This document shows, in pieces, positions 49,386 through 61,000 of a stretch of 64,000 nt of DNA. The stretch spans positions 218,820-282,819 of the forward strand of contig VZTJ01001450.1 in assembly GCA_013397795.1 (NCBI GenBank). Reading direction: 5' to 3'. The notes below the pieces were generated by a model, which was not told where the DNA came from, did no database searches, and saw nothing but the letters and a program-made list of their open reading frames with translations. Origin of the DNA: Orthonyx spaldingii. Taxonomy: Eukaryota; Chordata; Aves; Passeriformes; Orthonychidae. Positions within the stretch are counted from its first letter, which is position 1; each line of letters starts with the position of its first letter. A program made the position numbers and the translations under genes.

Positions 49386-52175
49386 ATATGCTCAGGATGC
49401 TTTGAGGCTGATGCTGGCACTACAGGGAGCAGAGAGACATTGCCTGGGTAAAACAAGACTGTGAGAGGGTGGAAAGTCTTGAACTGAGGTCTCCAGAAAT
49501 CCTGGATCAGGTTTTCCCTGGTGGTTCTCTGTTGGTTTATATTGTGCAGTCCTCCCTATGCCCAGTCTTCCCAGTAAGCCCAGCAGACCATTCTCACCCA
49601 CCAGGATGGAATGGATGATTTTATCAGTGGTTCTCAAGAAGACAACTCGATACTGATGGATCTGTGCTTTCCTAGAGGGCACCCTGAACCACCTGCAGCC
49701 AGTGCCACCCTGAGGAAGGACCTTTCCTCCGGTGGGCACCAGGTGAGTGGGCACAGCACAGTGTCACATTGCAAGACCAAAGAAGTAGCGAGGGCTGACT
49801 TTTGAACAGCCTACAGGTGATGGTAAGAAATCAATAAGAATTGATTTATTTTTGGAAGTCTGGTAGGTGCCAGTCTGTCTCCTAAGTGCATAAATATCAT
49901 CAAAACCTAGCCACAGGCGACTAAAACAAGACAAGAATTTGTAGCCCAGAGGAAAGCCACCATGAATAGATTGTGTGGAGGCTGATAAGATCCATACTGC
50001 TCCAAAATGGAGAGTTCCACCTCACAACAAGACTGTCTTTGTTGTGGAAGAGTCAGGTTGTGAGAGTCCTGGCGTGCCAAATACCTGTAATGGTCTCCCC
50101 TGCCAATTGTCTTTAAATACTGTGATCTTTCACACAGCAGCAAAGCCTGAAAGAAATCTCTCTAGCAAAAACATCATTTATTCATTCACTACAGGACAGT
50201 GGAGTAACAAGCCTCTCCTCAGTCCTGTTCCTCTTTCTCTCCCCCAAAGATTTCAAACAGAGATTTGTTCGAACAAAGATCGGTAATTTTGCTCTGTAAG
50301 GGATGCAATAAATAAAGAAGCGCAGAAATATCTCTAGATCAGAACAGTTCCTGAGCCTGCTGGAGAAATGGCAGATGGCCAGAGATAGCACAAACCGCTG
50401 CTCTCCCAGATAACAATGTGGAGAGCTGAACCTTCCAGGCACGAGCTTTCAGGACAGCAAACTGTGCACAGAAAGGTGAGAAACACAAGGAGCCTCTCGG
50501 GGAGGCTGGGGAGACTGCTGGAGCTGGACTTCCCACAGCCAGCTCCAGGACCAACAGCCCTCCTCTACCCAAGGTCCACACCTGGGGGATAACTGACGCA
50601 AAAAATGCAACTTTTCTATTTGTCTGTGGTTTTGAGCTTTGCACTGGGGAAATGTTTCTAGCCAGTAGGCAGTTCCAGCTATGTTTGCAGTCTGGTGTAG
50701 GCTGGTGTGTCATTTCCCAGGAGTCTTTTACTGCCAGCACCCATCAAATACAAGCAGAGCTTTCAAGGAAGTAGCTTTCCCACAAAGGTGAAACTCCTCT
50801 GCTATTTTTTGTTTCACTGGATCTGTGCTTGTATAGCAGAGCAGGCTGTGGGCGTTGGTGTTTTACCAAGCTTCTCAGGATGTGCCTTCCTGCTACCAGA
50901 AGCTAAGTAATAAAGATCTCAGAACATTTGTTTAGCGAATATTAATGCTCAATCCTTGAGTTATTCTCAGAATTCAGGGTTAGTTTTGCTGACATTGAAA
51001 TGCAAATTTTCGCACCAGAGAGCCAGACACAGGCATTTGGGATACTCCACAGAGTAAAACTCATAATCTCACCTATAAAACTCCTACAGTAGCATTCAAT
51101 TAAAGAAGGGTTAGGCTTTTGTTTGGGGTGGAAATGGCTCTTCTTCAATACAATCTGCTTGGCTCCAGCAAAACTGGAGATGTCTCAAAGCCTACAGGTA
51201 ATTACCACAACAAAAATAGTACCCACAAATTAACTGCTGTTCCCAACTTCCTTCTCCCATTTGCTTCTAAGTCACACTCACATCATGCTGAAATCAGGAC
51301 TATTGCACAGGAGGGCAGACAGGAGGAGGCGAAAGGAGAGCTGAGGAAGCAGGGGATTGACATCCCTGAGATGGGATCAGCAGAACTGCTGAGGGAGAGC
51401 GCTGCTGGGCTGTGCCCGGCCGTGTGGGGAGCACACGGACGCCCCTGACTGTTCCCAGCTTCTGGAAGCCGGAGCCACAGCACCACTGGGCCTGCCCTGG
51501 GAATGCCTGACCTGCAGGGATGTGAGGAGCACATCTCAGACCAGGCTGGGTCTTGCCCCTGCACCACTGGGGATCAGAAACACGGCCCAGGTGGCAAACC
51601 CGGGATGTCCAGCACCCAGGATCCCCGGAAACCTGTGTGTGGGAGCTGCTGGATTCCTGCCTTGCCCAGTGCTGCTGCAGCAGCTGCTGCCAGTCCCAAA
51701 GATGGGCTGGGGGCGGGAATCCTGCTGTGCCAAACCCAAACCTGTGTCACCCTGTGATCATAGTGTGATGGTGCCTCAGCCCAGGGTCTTTCTGCTGAAG
51801 CCTCTTCCTCCTTGCAGGGGTAGCTCTCACACAAAGAGTGAGGTTTGAACAGTGGGGTTGAAAATGATCCCTTTTCAACTGAGTGAGACATTCATGTCTC
51901 AACCTGACAAGACTCCCGCTCACCCACACAGTAGCAGGCGGCTTTTTACCAGAAGTACCGTTTGACTTCCCAGATAAAATGTTTGTTTGACTTTTTTCTT
52001 TTTTACAGCTGCAAAGAGCAACATTTAGACAAATATTTGATGAGCAGATGGTCCAACAACCTGCAGAAGTTCCTACTCATCTACTGTGAATGCTGTCGGC
52101 ATGGAAGACCTGAGGTCCTCCTGCACCAAAGCCATTCCCATCCCGGGATGGACACGGCGAGAGCCGGACACTCAC

Positions 52176-52447
52176 CTTGCGCCCGGCCTCGTTGTTGTGC
52201 AGGTTCATGAGCGTCCTGGCATTCTGCTTGATCTCGCGGGCGTCCACGAAGACCTTGGCGAAGCCGATGCCGTAGCGGATGTCGGCCGAGCAGCCTCCCC
52301 ATTTCCAGCCCTCCTCCTTGTGGTACTGGCCCTGCTTCTCCTTGTCGCAGCCGCAGTCGCTCAGGTTGCCCTGCGTGCAGGCCGCGGTGATGGCGTGCGC
52401 CACGCCGGCCGCGATGATGGCATAGGTGAAGGCGGCCTCGCGGCTCC
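52176..52447 (-). CDS. WNT7A: WNT7A coding exon 3 (residues 100-190)
   Basis: This 272-base exon encodes SREAAFTYAIIAAG through NNEAGRK. It has two bases of the split Gly100 codon at its start and ends cleanly after Lys190 (phase 0). The acceptor is ccttgcag and the donor is a perfect GTGAGT. It contributes the helical core of the Wnt N-terminal (saposin-like) domain, the CGCD and GWKWGGCSADIRYGIGFAK signatures, four conserved cysteines and the N127 sequon (NLSD). A 41-bp tandem repeat begins 28 bases upstream of the acceptor and offers further acceptor-like CAGs, one of which would extend the exon in frame by 21 codons. The annotated boundary agrees with Wnt7a in other vertebrates, where Val99-Gly100 is followed directly by Ser-Arg-Glu. 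Confidence 0.96.
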
Positions 52448-52475
52448 CTGCAAGGCAAGCGGGCCGTGAGCACTG

Positions 52476-52696
52476 GGCACAGACATGGCAGGGCAGGGAA
52501 ACAGCAATTCCTGAGGGGCACAGATACAGCAGGGTAGGGGAACAGCAGTTCCTGAGGGGCACAGACACAGCAGGGCACAGGAACAGCAATTCCTGAGGGG
52601 CACAGACATGGCAAGGCACAGACACGGCAAGGCACAGGAACAGCAGTTCCTGAGGGGCACAGACACGGCAGGGCACAGGGACAGCAATTCCTGAGG
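52476..52696. repeat. 41-bp minisatellite beside the exon 3 acceptor
   Basis: Five tandem units begin at 52476, 52517, 52558, 52599 and 52656, each starting ggcacag and ending in ttcctgagg. Four units are exactly 41 bp. The fourth is 57 bp because a 16-bp internal segment (the ggcacagaca/ggcaa part) is duplicated. On the transcript strand each unit carries pyrimidine-rich sequence ending in a CAG. The array starts 28 bases from exon 3. Confidence 0.92.
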
Positions 52697-53759
52697 GGCA
52701 CACAGCACCAGCTATTCTTAGGAGTGCCGCAAATCCGCAGGCGTAAGCAGGTCTCTGTTTCTGAGTATCGATTGTGGTGGATGCTCATCTCTACAGCAAT
52801 AGCTCTCCATGGGGCAGGAGGAGATCAAGTGTTGTTCTGGCAGCCTCAGCTCTACCTTTTCAGATGCTGTTAGAAGTAGACAAACTAAATATCTTACAGC
52901 AAAAGTGTGGGGTGGCAAATGCTCTAGCTCAAAAAAAAAGAAAGAAAGGAAAACAAAATAGGTGGGCTTAGGGGTTAATTTGTTAAAACACCCATATTCA
53001 ACTTTTTAAAAATTCAGCTCAGAAATAGGATTTTATTTAGAAATTTAATTCTACACTAAAAGGCGTTTTTACAGGATGGCGACTTCTGTTGGACTCTTGT
53101 TCTGAAAACATTTTAAATTAACTGGAATACTTTTTTCACATTGGAGGTGTCGAGAAGTTTTCAACATTGACATCTGTGCTGACTCAATGAAATAAGTCTT
53201 GGATTTAATTTCAAAATTTCTCATAAAATGAAGAAAAAATCCTGACCTGTTGCAGGCACCGTGACCAGAGCAAGGTGAAGTAACAGCCTCACCAGAGGGT
53301 TGTGAGGCAGAGGTTGGGACAATATTGCTTTGTGCAATAAGGCCATAATGACAGGTTTCTGTTTCTTGAGGGGGTGTTCTCACTTTAAATCCACAATTTA
53401 ATTTCTCTTTTTGAAGTTTTGCTGCATTCTGGTGTGTGGATTTCCCACGTGTGAACCCTATGGGATCTGTGAGAGTTTTGGAACCAGTTCAGCTGAGAGG
53501 GCCCTTCAAAGACTAAGGAGGTTTGCAGAGATTGCCTGTGTGTGTCAAACAGCCCTTCAAAAATTTCGGATCTCCCAAACCAAGAACTTGCCCCTACTCT
53601 TATTTCTCCAATGACCAAAGGTACCCTGGCATCAACAGGATCAGAACCAGGCTCTTAATTAGGAGAGCGCAGATGGGAAGATCCGCTTCCCTTCTACAGC
53701 TGCCTGCCAGTTGAGTCCTGGCAGACCTCAGCTGCTGGCAAGTGCTTGTTATCCATGAA

Positions 53760-54080
53760 ACAAGCCCATTTCTGCTGTTCATTGGATTTCACAAAGAAAT
53801 AATCACTTGGAAAAGAAACCATACAAGCACTCAGCCTTGGCTACATGGCTTTCGTGTAATATGATCTGGATTTCTCTACTTGTCGCTTTTAATGATAAAT
53901 GTTCACTTCCTTACGTCGAGGAAGTAAAATGGAAAACAAGATGACATGACCACAATCTGTTAATAGCCAACTTCGTGCCCTCTTTGAGCATAGGCAATAT
54001 TCCCTAATGCTGCTACGTGCAGCATTTATTAAGGAACTTATAGTCAATTATCAGACTTCCTCAAAGGAGTCCTCATCTCT
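53760..54080. promoter_or_regulatory. Candidate intronic enhancer with palindromes
   Basis: This unique stretch of intron 2 carries an inverted pair of ETS-type motifs, ACTTCCT (53905-53911) and AGGAAGT (53919-53925), around TACGTCG. It also carries an 8-bp perfect inverted repeat AATGCTGC/GCAGCATT (54006-54026) around TACGT. No transposon similarity is visible. Regulatory function is inferred. Confidence 0.35.
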
Positions 54081-55268
54081 CCTTATTTAAAAAAAAGAAA
54101 AATCATAAAGTGTTGAATCGTTTTGACTGCGGAAGTTGCAGATGAAGCTTTCTAGAACTCTTGGCTTTTTATGAAATCTGAAAGTGGTAGAGAAATCCCA
54201 GGCTTTGGGTGTATTTGGATCTGTGCTCTCAGAGCCTCTGTGGCCACGTGGGGAGACCAGAGGAGGCAGGGGGAAGTGGGGTCCCAGCCCAGCACCAACC
54301 AGGGCAACTTTCCAGTGCCTCCTCCAGTTTACACTCATCAACACCCTCTATCAACACTATTTTAAACACAACACTATGAAAAATGCCCTGATAAACAGTG
54401 TACAATAAGAAGTCCCAGTTTTTCTCTCAGAGGGGAGCAATGCATCACACCAGGTTTCTGTTCCGTGAAGCAGCAAATGAGACATAGTCAAAAACATTTT
54501 TGAGTTGAATTTACATTTTTTTCCTTCAATTTTGATTGGATCATTTTTGTTCCAACACAAGTCATTTTCAAGATCTAGAATAAAAACCACTGGGAGATTA
54601 CTTTAATCTGACATACTCAGCATTGTAAAGACTGAGCAGCTCTTTTGCTTTTTAGAGGGGAGAAAAATGCAGTGTAGAAAATATAAAATTAGTACAAGCA
54701 GAGTTAGAAAGTAGTGTCAAGTTTGATTATAAATTACATTACATAAATTATTTTATAAGTTTGTCTTATCTGGGGGAAAATCTTAGCAGCTTTTAAAAAC
54801 TCAAATTTAGGAGATTACAAGGTAAACAAAGCAAGTGCCTGGAAGAATTGACCCAGGTAGGAAGTGCCTTGGCACTTGTGCAGTGATGATAGAGTGATGT
54901 GGGTTTGTCAGGCCTGCATCAAACTTTTCCTGTTCTCCATAAATGATTCACATTTTTAAGTCTCATTCCCCTGGTCTGGCTCACAGAAATGTCAACACGG
55001 GAGGGAACCTCAGTCTGAGTCTCTTCTGTGACAGTGCCTGAGGTCCCAGAGGTTTGTGACCAAACAGGGTAACCCAAGCACGGGTGTGCGCCTGCCACTT
55101 TTAAATAGAAATTCTACTCCTCTACTTGGGATTTCAGCAGAGAGTTGAAATCCCTGGAGGATTTCAGGGGGAAACATGGCTTTACCAAGGAAACCAGGCA
55201 GCCTGGCAGCCTATGGCCAGGCAGCTGCTCTTACAGAAGTTAGACAAAGATGGAGAGTCATCTGTCAA

Positions 55269-55400
55269 AGGATCATGGAATCCCAAATGGTTTGGGTTGG
55301 ACGAGACCTTAAAGCTCCTGTCATTCCACCCCCTGCCATGGGCAGGGACATTTCCACTACTCCAGGGTGCTCCAAGCCCCGTCCAACCTGCCCTGGACAT
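55269..55400 (-). mobile_element. CR1 LINE fragment
   Basis: It begins aggatcatggaatcccaaat followed by ggtttgggttgga, then ccatgggcaggga and ctccaagcccc. It is a minus-orientation CR1 3' fragment in intron 2. Confidence 0.85.
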
Positions 55401-55649
55401 GTACAGGAATTACAAGCTGTCCTTTCAGCTCCCAAATCACACATTCTTCTCCTTATCTCAAACAAACCATGGCAAACACTCCAGAGCTCACTCCAAGCAC
55501 TGGGAACTCCAGAGCAGGATCTGGCAGTGGTCAGAGGTTGCTCTGGCCATTCCCAAGGCTGGTGACCTGACGGGTTTGCAGCCACGGCCGCAGTTCCAGG
55601 GCAGGGCTGCAGCCCCACGGGGGATGCTTGGGCTCGGGGCAGCTGGGCT

Positions 55650-55676
55650 GGGGCTGGGGGCCCGGGGGCAGGGGGG
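55650..55676 (+). other. G-quadruplex motif
   Basis: Four G-runs of 4, 5, 5 and 6 are separated by loops of 2, 3 and 2 bases on the plus strand, which is the template strand of WNT7A intron 2. This meets the standard G4 pattern; folding is untested. Confidence 0.7.
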
Positions 55677-57900
55677 CACCCCCTGAGACTGGCAGCGAGC
55701 TATGAGCACTGACATCCGCCCAGTTCTGCTCCTCATCCACACCCGGGGCTCTCGCCAGCCCAGCAAGGGCTTCAGGGCTGTGTGGCCACGGGGGCTTTTC
55801 TTCAAGGGCTGGACAGAAACATCTTCCTGCTTTCCTTCTGTGTTTCTGACCTTCAGGAAGGGATGCAGCACATGGCAGCTCCATTTGTACTGATGGCAGA
55901 GAGCTCAGCATCGATGGCTTCCAAAATTTCTGCAGCTCCATCTGCTGATGCAAATCCTCCTCCAGAGCACTGCAGCCCTGTCTGCAGACCCTGCACTGGG
56001 CAGTGCCTCTTCCCAAGCTGTCTGTGCCTTTGTCCCTGGGCTCTGCACAGTCAGCCACCACCACGGAGTGCCAGATGCCACAGGGGGAAGCACTGAGAGC
56101 ATCACAGGTGAGTGCAAACACAGACACTACCAGGCCAGCTGCTCTCCCAACACTGAGCATCGTTATACACAACCCATGCACACCTTGGAGCCTTCATTCT
56201 GCAAACACTCCCAGGCATGCCTCTGATTTTGGAGATGAATGTTTGCTAGACTGGCTTTTGGCTGATCAGCCTGTCTATCAGCTGCACAGAGTGCTCTGCA
56301 TTCTGGTTTTATTTTAGCTAACGTCATTTGGGTTTGAGTTTAATCTTTAAATTTGAAAACTTTGTGAAAACCTCATTCACACAGATTAGAAATGGGAACT
56401 TAGTTTTTAAAAGAAGTGCAATATCTTGATGTTGCTTGGGAAACAGAGCCTAAACCTGCAAAATACAGAGTGAACTTACTTGCAGGAAGTCAGTAGGTGC
56501 TCAGCAGTTTGGGATCTAAGGGTGTTCCTAAACAGCCTGTCCTGCCCTATCAGTCCCCCTCGTAAATTGACTAAGCTGTGAAATAAAAAAGAGACAAATT
56601 TCTGTTTATCTCACTGGAAAACATGGGCTGTATTTTCTGCTATTTAAAGCCAAAGGGTCAGAGAGGGAGTTATCTGCAGTGACATGAGCTGAAATATGAT
56701 TGGGAAAATATAAAGATGGAAAACACAGCGTACCTTGCCAATTATGTGCCACAGCAAACATTACTCCTCATCTCTCCATAGAGCCCATAACTCACAGCCT
56801 GGAAAAACGCAGAGCAGAACCCATCCCCTGCCTGCTTTGGGCTTTGCCTCCTCCTTCTTTGGTAGACTATGTATGGTCTAGCAGGTTTTTTTATTTTCTT
56901 TAACCTAGCCTGAGTGATTAATAAGAATGGTAGCGTAAAAAAATCATTGAAGTACCCTCTTCCTAATTTTTTCTTCCCCTTCTGTTCAAAGTTTGGGGGA
57001 CTGGTGCCTTAAAATACTGTATTTGGTTGAAATGAAAATGACGGTTCCCTATAAATCAACAGTGTGGCTTTACAAAGATTAGTACCAATAAATAAAATAT
57101 AGAGTAGCTATAAGAGGCATTCAAGACTCTGGGGGGTTTAGTCCCTGCCCACTTTCATGAGGTAAAGTTTCTTTCATCGACATGTGAAGCTCTTGCAGAG
57201 GAAACACTCTGGCTGAGTTTCGATTACTTTTTAAAATACCCTCTTTATGAAGTCACTACTCAAGGCAGGTATACTACACAAATCAGAGCCATTATTCTGG
57301 AGTTCAAATAATTCTCCCCTTCGCAGAGGGCTCTGAAGCCCTGCCTGGGGAGCGCCCTGCACTGCTCCTGCCCTGGGAGAGCTCCCACCTTCCCAAGGAG
57401 ATGCAATCTTTCTGTTTCTCTGGGACATGTACTCACAAGACACATCTGAAGGCAGGTATGAAAACCTTGTGATGGGAATTCCAACTGCAGTGACCTTGGG
57501 GCAATGTTTTATCTTACAGTGACAGTCCCTGCTGAGAAAGATTGACTTTTTGGCATAAAGCAGCTTTGAATGATCAGGCCATATTTCAGCCTGGCCTCTG
57601 TTTTGCCTGCGAGTAACTGTTCTCCTGCAAGACACTGACTGTACAAACTGGTTGTAAGGGCTGGAAACCTGGCACAGAAATTCCTTACTTGACTAGATAG
57701 AAAGACTCCTGTTAATGACATTTTTTTTCTGTGCATCTTGGGGGTTCATAACAGCATTGGTTCAGAAAACAGAGTATTTATCAATCTTTCCTCTAAACAC
57801 TGACCAAACCAAAGTGCAGCAGCACTCAGAACGTAGTTTCCTCCAGACCTATGCAGGTCATCTTCCATGCAATATAAAAACAACAAGGATTTTCCTGCCA

Positions 57901-58036
57901 GAGCTCCAGGAGAGTTTGGACACTGCTGCCAGAGATGCACAGGGTGGGATTGTTGGGGTGTCTGTGCAGGGCCAGGGGTTGGACTCTGTGATCCCTGAGG
58001 GTCCCTTCGAGCTCAGGAGATTCTGTGATTCTATCA
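57901..58036 (+). mobile_element. CR1 LINE fragment with 3' terminus
   Basis: Plus-orientation CR1: gagtttggacactgctgcc, ggttggactctgtgatcc and ctgagggtccc, ending in ttctgtgattctatc, the characteristic CR1 3' tail. Confidence 0.88.
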
Positions 58037-61000
58037 GTGGTTGTTCACTTCATCTGCTATTCTGGAATTCAAACAATCTGACTTTAAAACCTGGCACAAG
58101 AACCATGGCAGTGTTTAAAATCAAAATGTTCCCTGAAATAATTGAAGATTAAATCTGTTCTTCCACACACCTGTACTGGGATGCTTTCAAAAGTACTTGT
58201 CTATAACACAGTGACAATATAAGCATTTACTCATAGCTTTCCTGTTAATTTTTCTGTTAAATCTACCCGACCAGAGAGGAAAATGTCCTAGAACTTCTTC
58301 TCTTTTCCATACCAGCGGGAAAGCTGTTCCTGGCAGCTCCTGACCACATCAGTGAAGAGTTTGGTTGTAGGACAGTTGCCATTTCTTTCAACAGGCAGCA
58401 GTGGGAATGCCCCTCTTCCTTAAACGTTGTTTGAAGCCATAGAAGAAAAGTTGATTTTAATATCTGGAAACCAAATCACTGCTAAATTCAATCCAGTGTA
58501 GACTCAACAGTGCAGAGAATCAAGGGAAGCCAGCAGGCTCTCCTGGTTTCCTGTGTGCATCAGGGCACATCTGGGATGACCCCTGATGTCACATCGGGCA
58601 CAGCCTGCAGAGGTGCCGAGCTGGCTGCTGTGCCCACAGCTCTGGGACCAGCTTGTCCATGTGGATTCTTCTGACTGCAGCTTTCCTTATTCCCAAGAGT
58701 AATGTCAGGTGGGTGAAGGTATCCATGTAATCACACTGAAGCATTTTCCAGGGTAGAAGAGAGCAAAGAATTGATGCATTTTAGTAAGGCCAGGATGAAG
58801 ACCTGGCTGAAATGTGTTGCTGTAATGTTCTTTGCAGGTCACCACTCACAGCCCTCGGGACTCCCTCCATCCTCCCCCAGGCAGGGTCCTTGCAGCCTCT
58901 GCAGGGTGTTGTGCCTCTCTTCTCTCAGATCTGTCCTGAGGAGAGTCTCCACCTTGCTGTGTCCCTCTGGAGCAGTGCAGTCGAACAGTTTGTACCATTT
59001 CACCTTCTCATTTAACAGTGGCAGCACTGCTGACTTGTGGCAGAAGGAGATGGGTTTTCATTTTCCTCTATGATGCCAGTGTGGTGCTGTCCTCCAAATC
59101 CCATGAGATGTAGGTGTATCCCAAGGCAATCCTTTGAGGTAACAGCAAAGTTTCTGCTGAACACCTGCTCGCGAGTTTGCACCCTGCAAAACGGGCCATG
59201 GAGGCACCTGATGAGAAGCCTTTGCCACAGCTCTTGCTCTTCCTCTCATCCAGCAGAGCCCAAATCTGATTTTCAGACTCTCTCAAAGGCATCTCTGGCT
59301 GTTCAGATCCTTAGGCTTGAACCATATTTCACCTGCAGACAGACAGGCAGGAGGTTTTTGGCCTATCCTGCTTTAAAAACCTTGGTTTTGATTGTGGCCG
59401 TCCTCAGGAACAGAACTGCTGACCGCCATGGTGAATATATTTGGTTTTAAGTGTGTCCATAATTGCAGTGTTGCGTCATCTCCATGGTTATTTTAAAAAT
59501 TCTCTCTGCAACTTTACATTATTAATAAGGTGTCTGTGGAATTGTCTAGAACAAAGCTGCTTGTGTCGATCTGGGCTGCGCCTCCATCCTCTCCTGCCAT
59601 GCCCGGCCCAGGGCCTCGGTGGGAGCAAACTGGTGGCACTTTGTCACTGCTCAGCTGTCACCAGCTGCCACTCTGAGACATCCACAGCGTGTCAGAAGGG
59701 GGGAGTCGCTCTTTGGAAGGACAAACCAGATAAAATGACCCAGGAAACGCAGAGTGTGTGCTGGGCACTGGTGGGAAGCCCACTGTGACGAGTGGGAAAC
59801 TCAAGCCTGTGATCACAAATATGCTCCAGGATGAATTTAAATGGTTGTTTACTGTAACTCTGCAAATAAACTCTACAAATAAACTATCACTGCACTGGAA
59901 GATGGATTATATGGGAATTTTAAAAAAATGCTCACATACTACAGGTTAGAACAGGGAAATATTGTTTGATGCTTTCCTTCTAGAGAATTCCAAGTGTTTC
60001 AATAAGGTTAATATCCCTGTTGCCATTTTAAAGATAGGAGAAGAGGAACACAGAAGAGATTGCCATGATCCCTCAGCTACACAGAAGCAGGGCCAGGAGG
60101 AGAATCACCCTGAGCAGCAATAAGAGAATTTAAATAATTACAGTACATTTGCATAACATTCATAAAATAGATTACCCAGCAAGGGCAAAGGGAAAGAAAC
60201 CCGGATTTGAAGAGATTTGGCTCAGTGTGCCATCAAAACTGTGGGTTGGGAAATAGATCACAAGGATCTCTGGTACCTAAGGGAACTTATTTGTATGGAC
60301 CAACACACACAAACCCTATTTCCATAGGAGTTGCTCAGGCACATCCTCCCAGGCTGACGTGAGCCTCTGCTGGCTGCACACGCCCGAGCCTGGCCAGCAC
60401 AGCCCCATTACTGTCACTGCAGTCACACCCCGATCACAGAGCAGCCCATCAGTGCCACTCCAGAGGCAGAGAGCAGCTCCTCTGCGAGACGAGGGATGAG
60501 GTCATGTGTGGCTCACTACGAAGGTGCCCAGGCAATAACTCTGAGGATGCACTTGCCTGGAAGGCACAATCAGCTGTCACATGCCAGGGAGGGCACGGGG
60601 CTCTAGGGGCTGTTGGAATGGTATTTTGTAACACTCCATGTCAAAGGCTAATTAGAAAGCAACAAGGGTACACTATCTTCACCTGATGATAGCCTGGATT
60701 GCTCTGGGGCTCTGTCACCTTGAAACACTTCCTGCAGGGGTATATGGTCCTTCATGTCACACAGATCTCTCTTGCCTACTTAGGGTAAGGCCGTCAGGCC
60801 TGATCTCCTGTTTGTGGGCACCAAATTTGATTTATGGCTTTATGGCACACAGGTTGTACCTTTTTTAACCAAAGCAAAATATTATTTCTCTGGATGGTAA
60901 CCTGGAGCACACCCTGACAGAGATCCTTGGGAAAGAGCAGGAGATGCTTTTTCCTTAGAGCCACAGAAAGATGAGCTGTGTCAGACATTCAGAGTTTCTA

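Larger units (their letters stand above)
35144..52175 (-). other. WNT7A: WNT7A intron 3
   Basis: This 17.0-kb intron separates exons 3 and 4. It has a GTGAGT donor at 52170-52175 and a ccacag acceptor at 35144-35149. It contains CR1 fragments (41541-41765, 45300-45442, 49197-49385), a CCTCT-type microsatellite broken by an N gap (41881-42123), and unique stretches with the look of regulatory DNA (about 37900-38060, 46560-46830, 48160-48560). A GC-rich unique block lies at about 38650-39060. I see no other gene on either strand; the long ORFs here have no recognisable family. Confidence 0.9.

Noticed and set aside
52077..52788. 208- and 235-codon ORFs extending exon 3 through the minisatellite
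   Set aside because: The 41-bp period is not a multiple of three, and the repeated peptide has no family. Only the single 63-base in-frame extension is worth testing.
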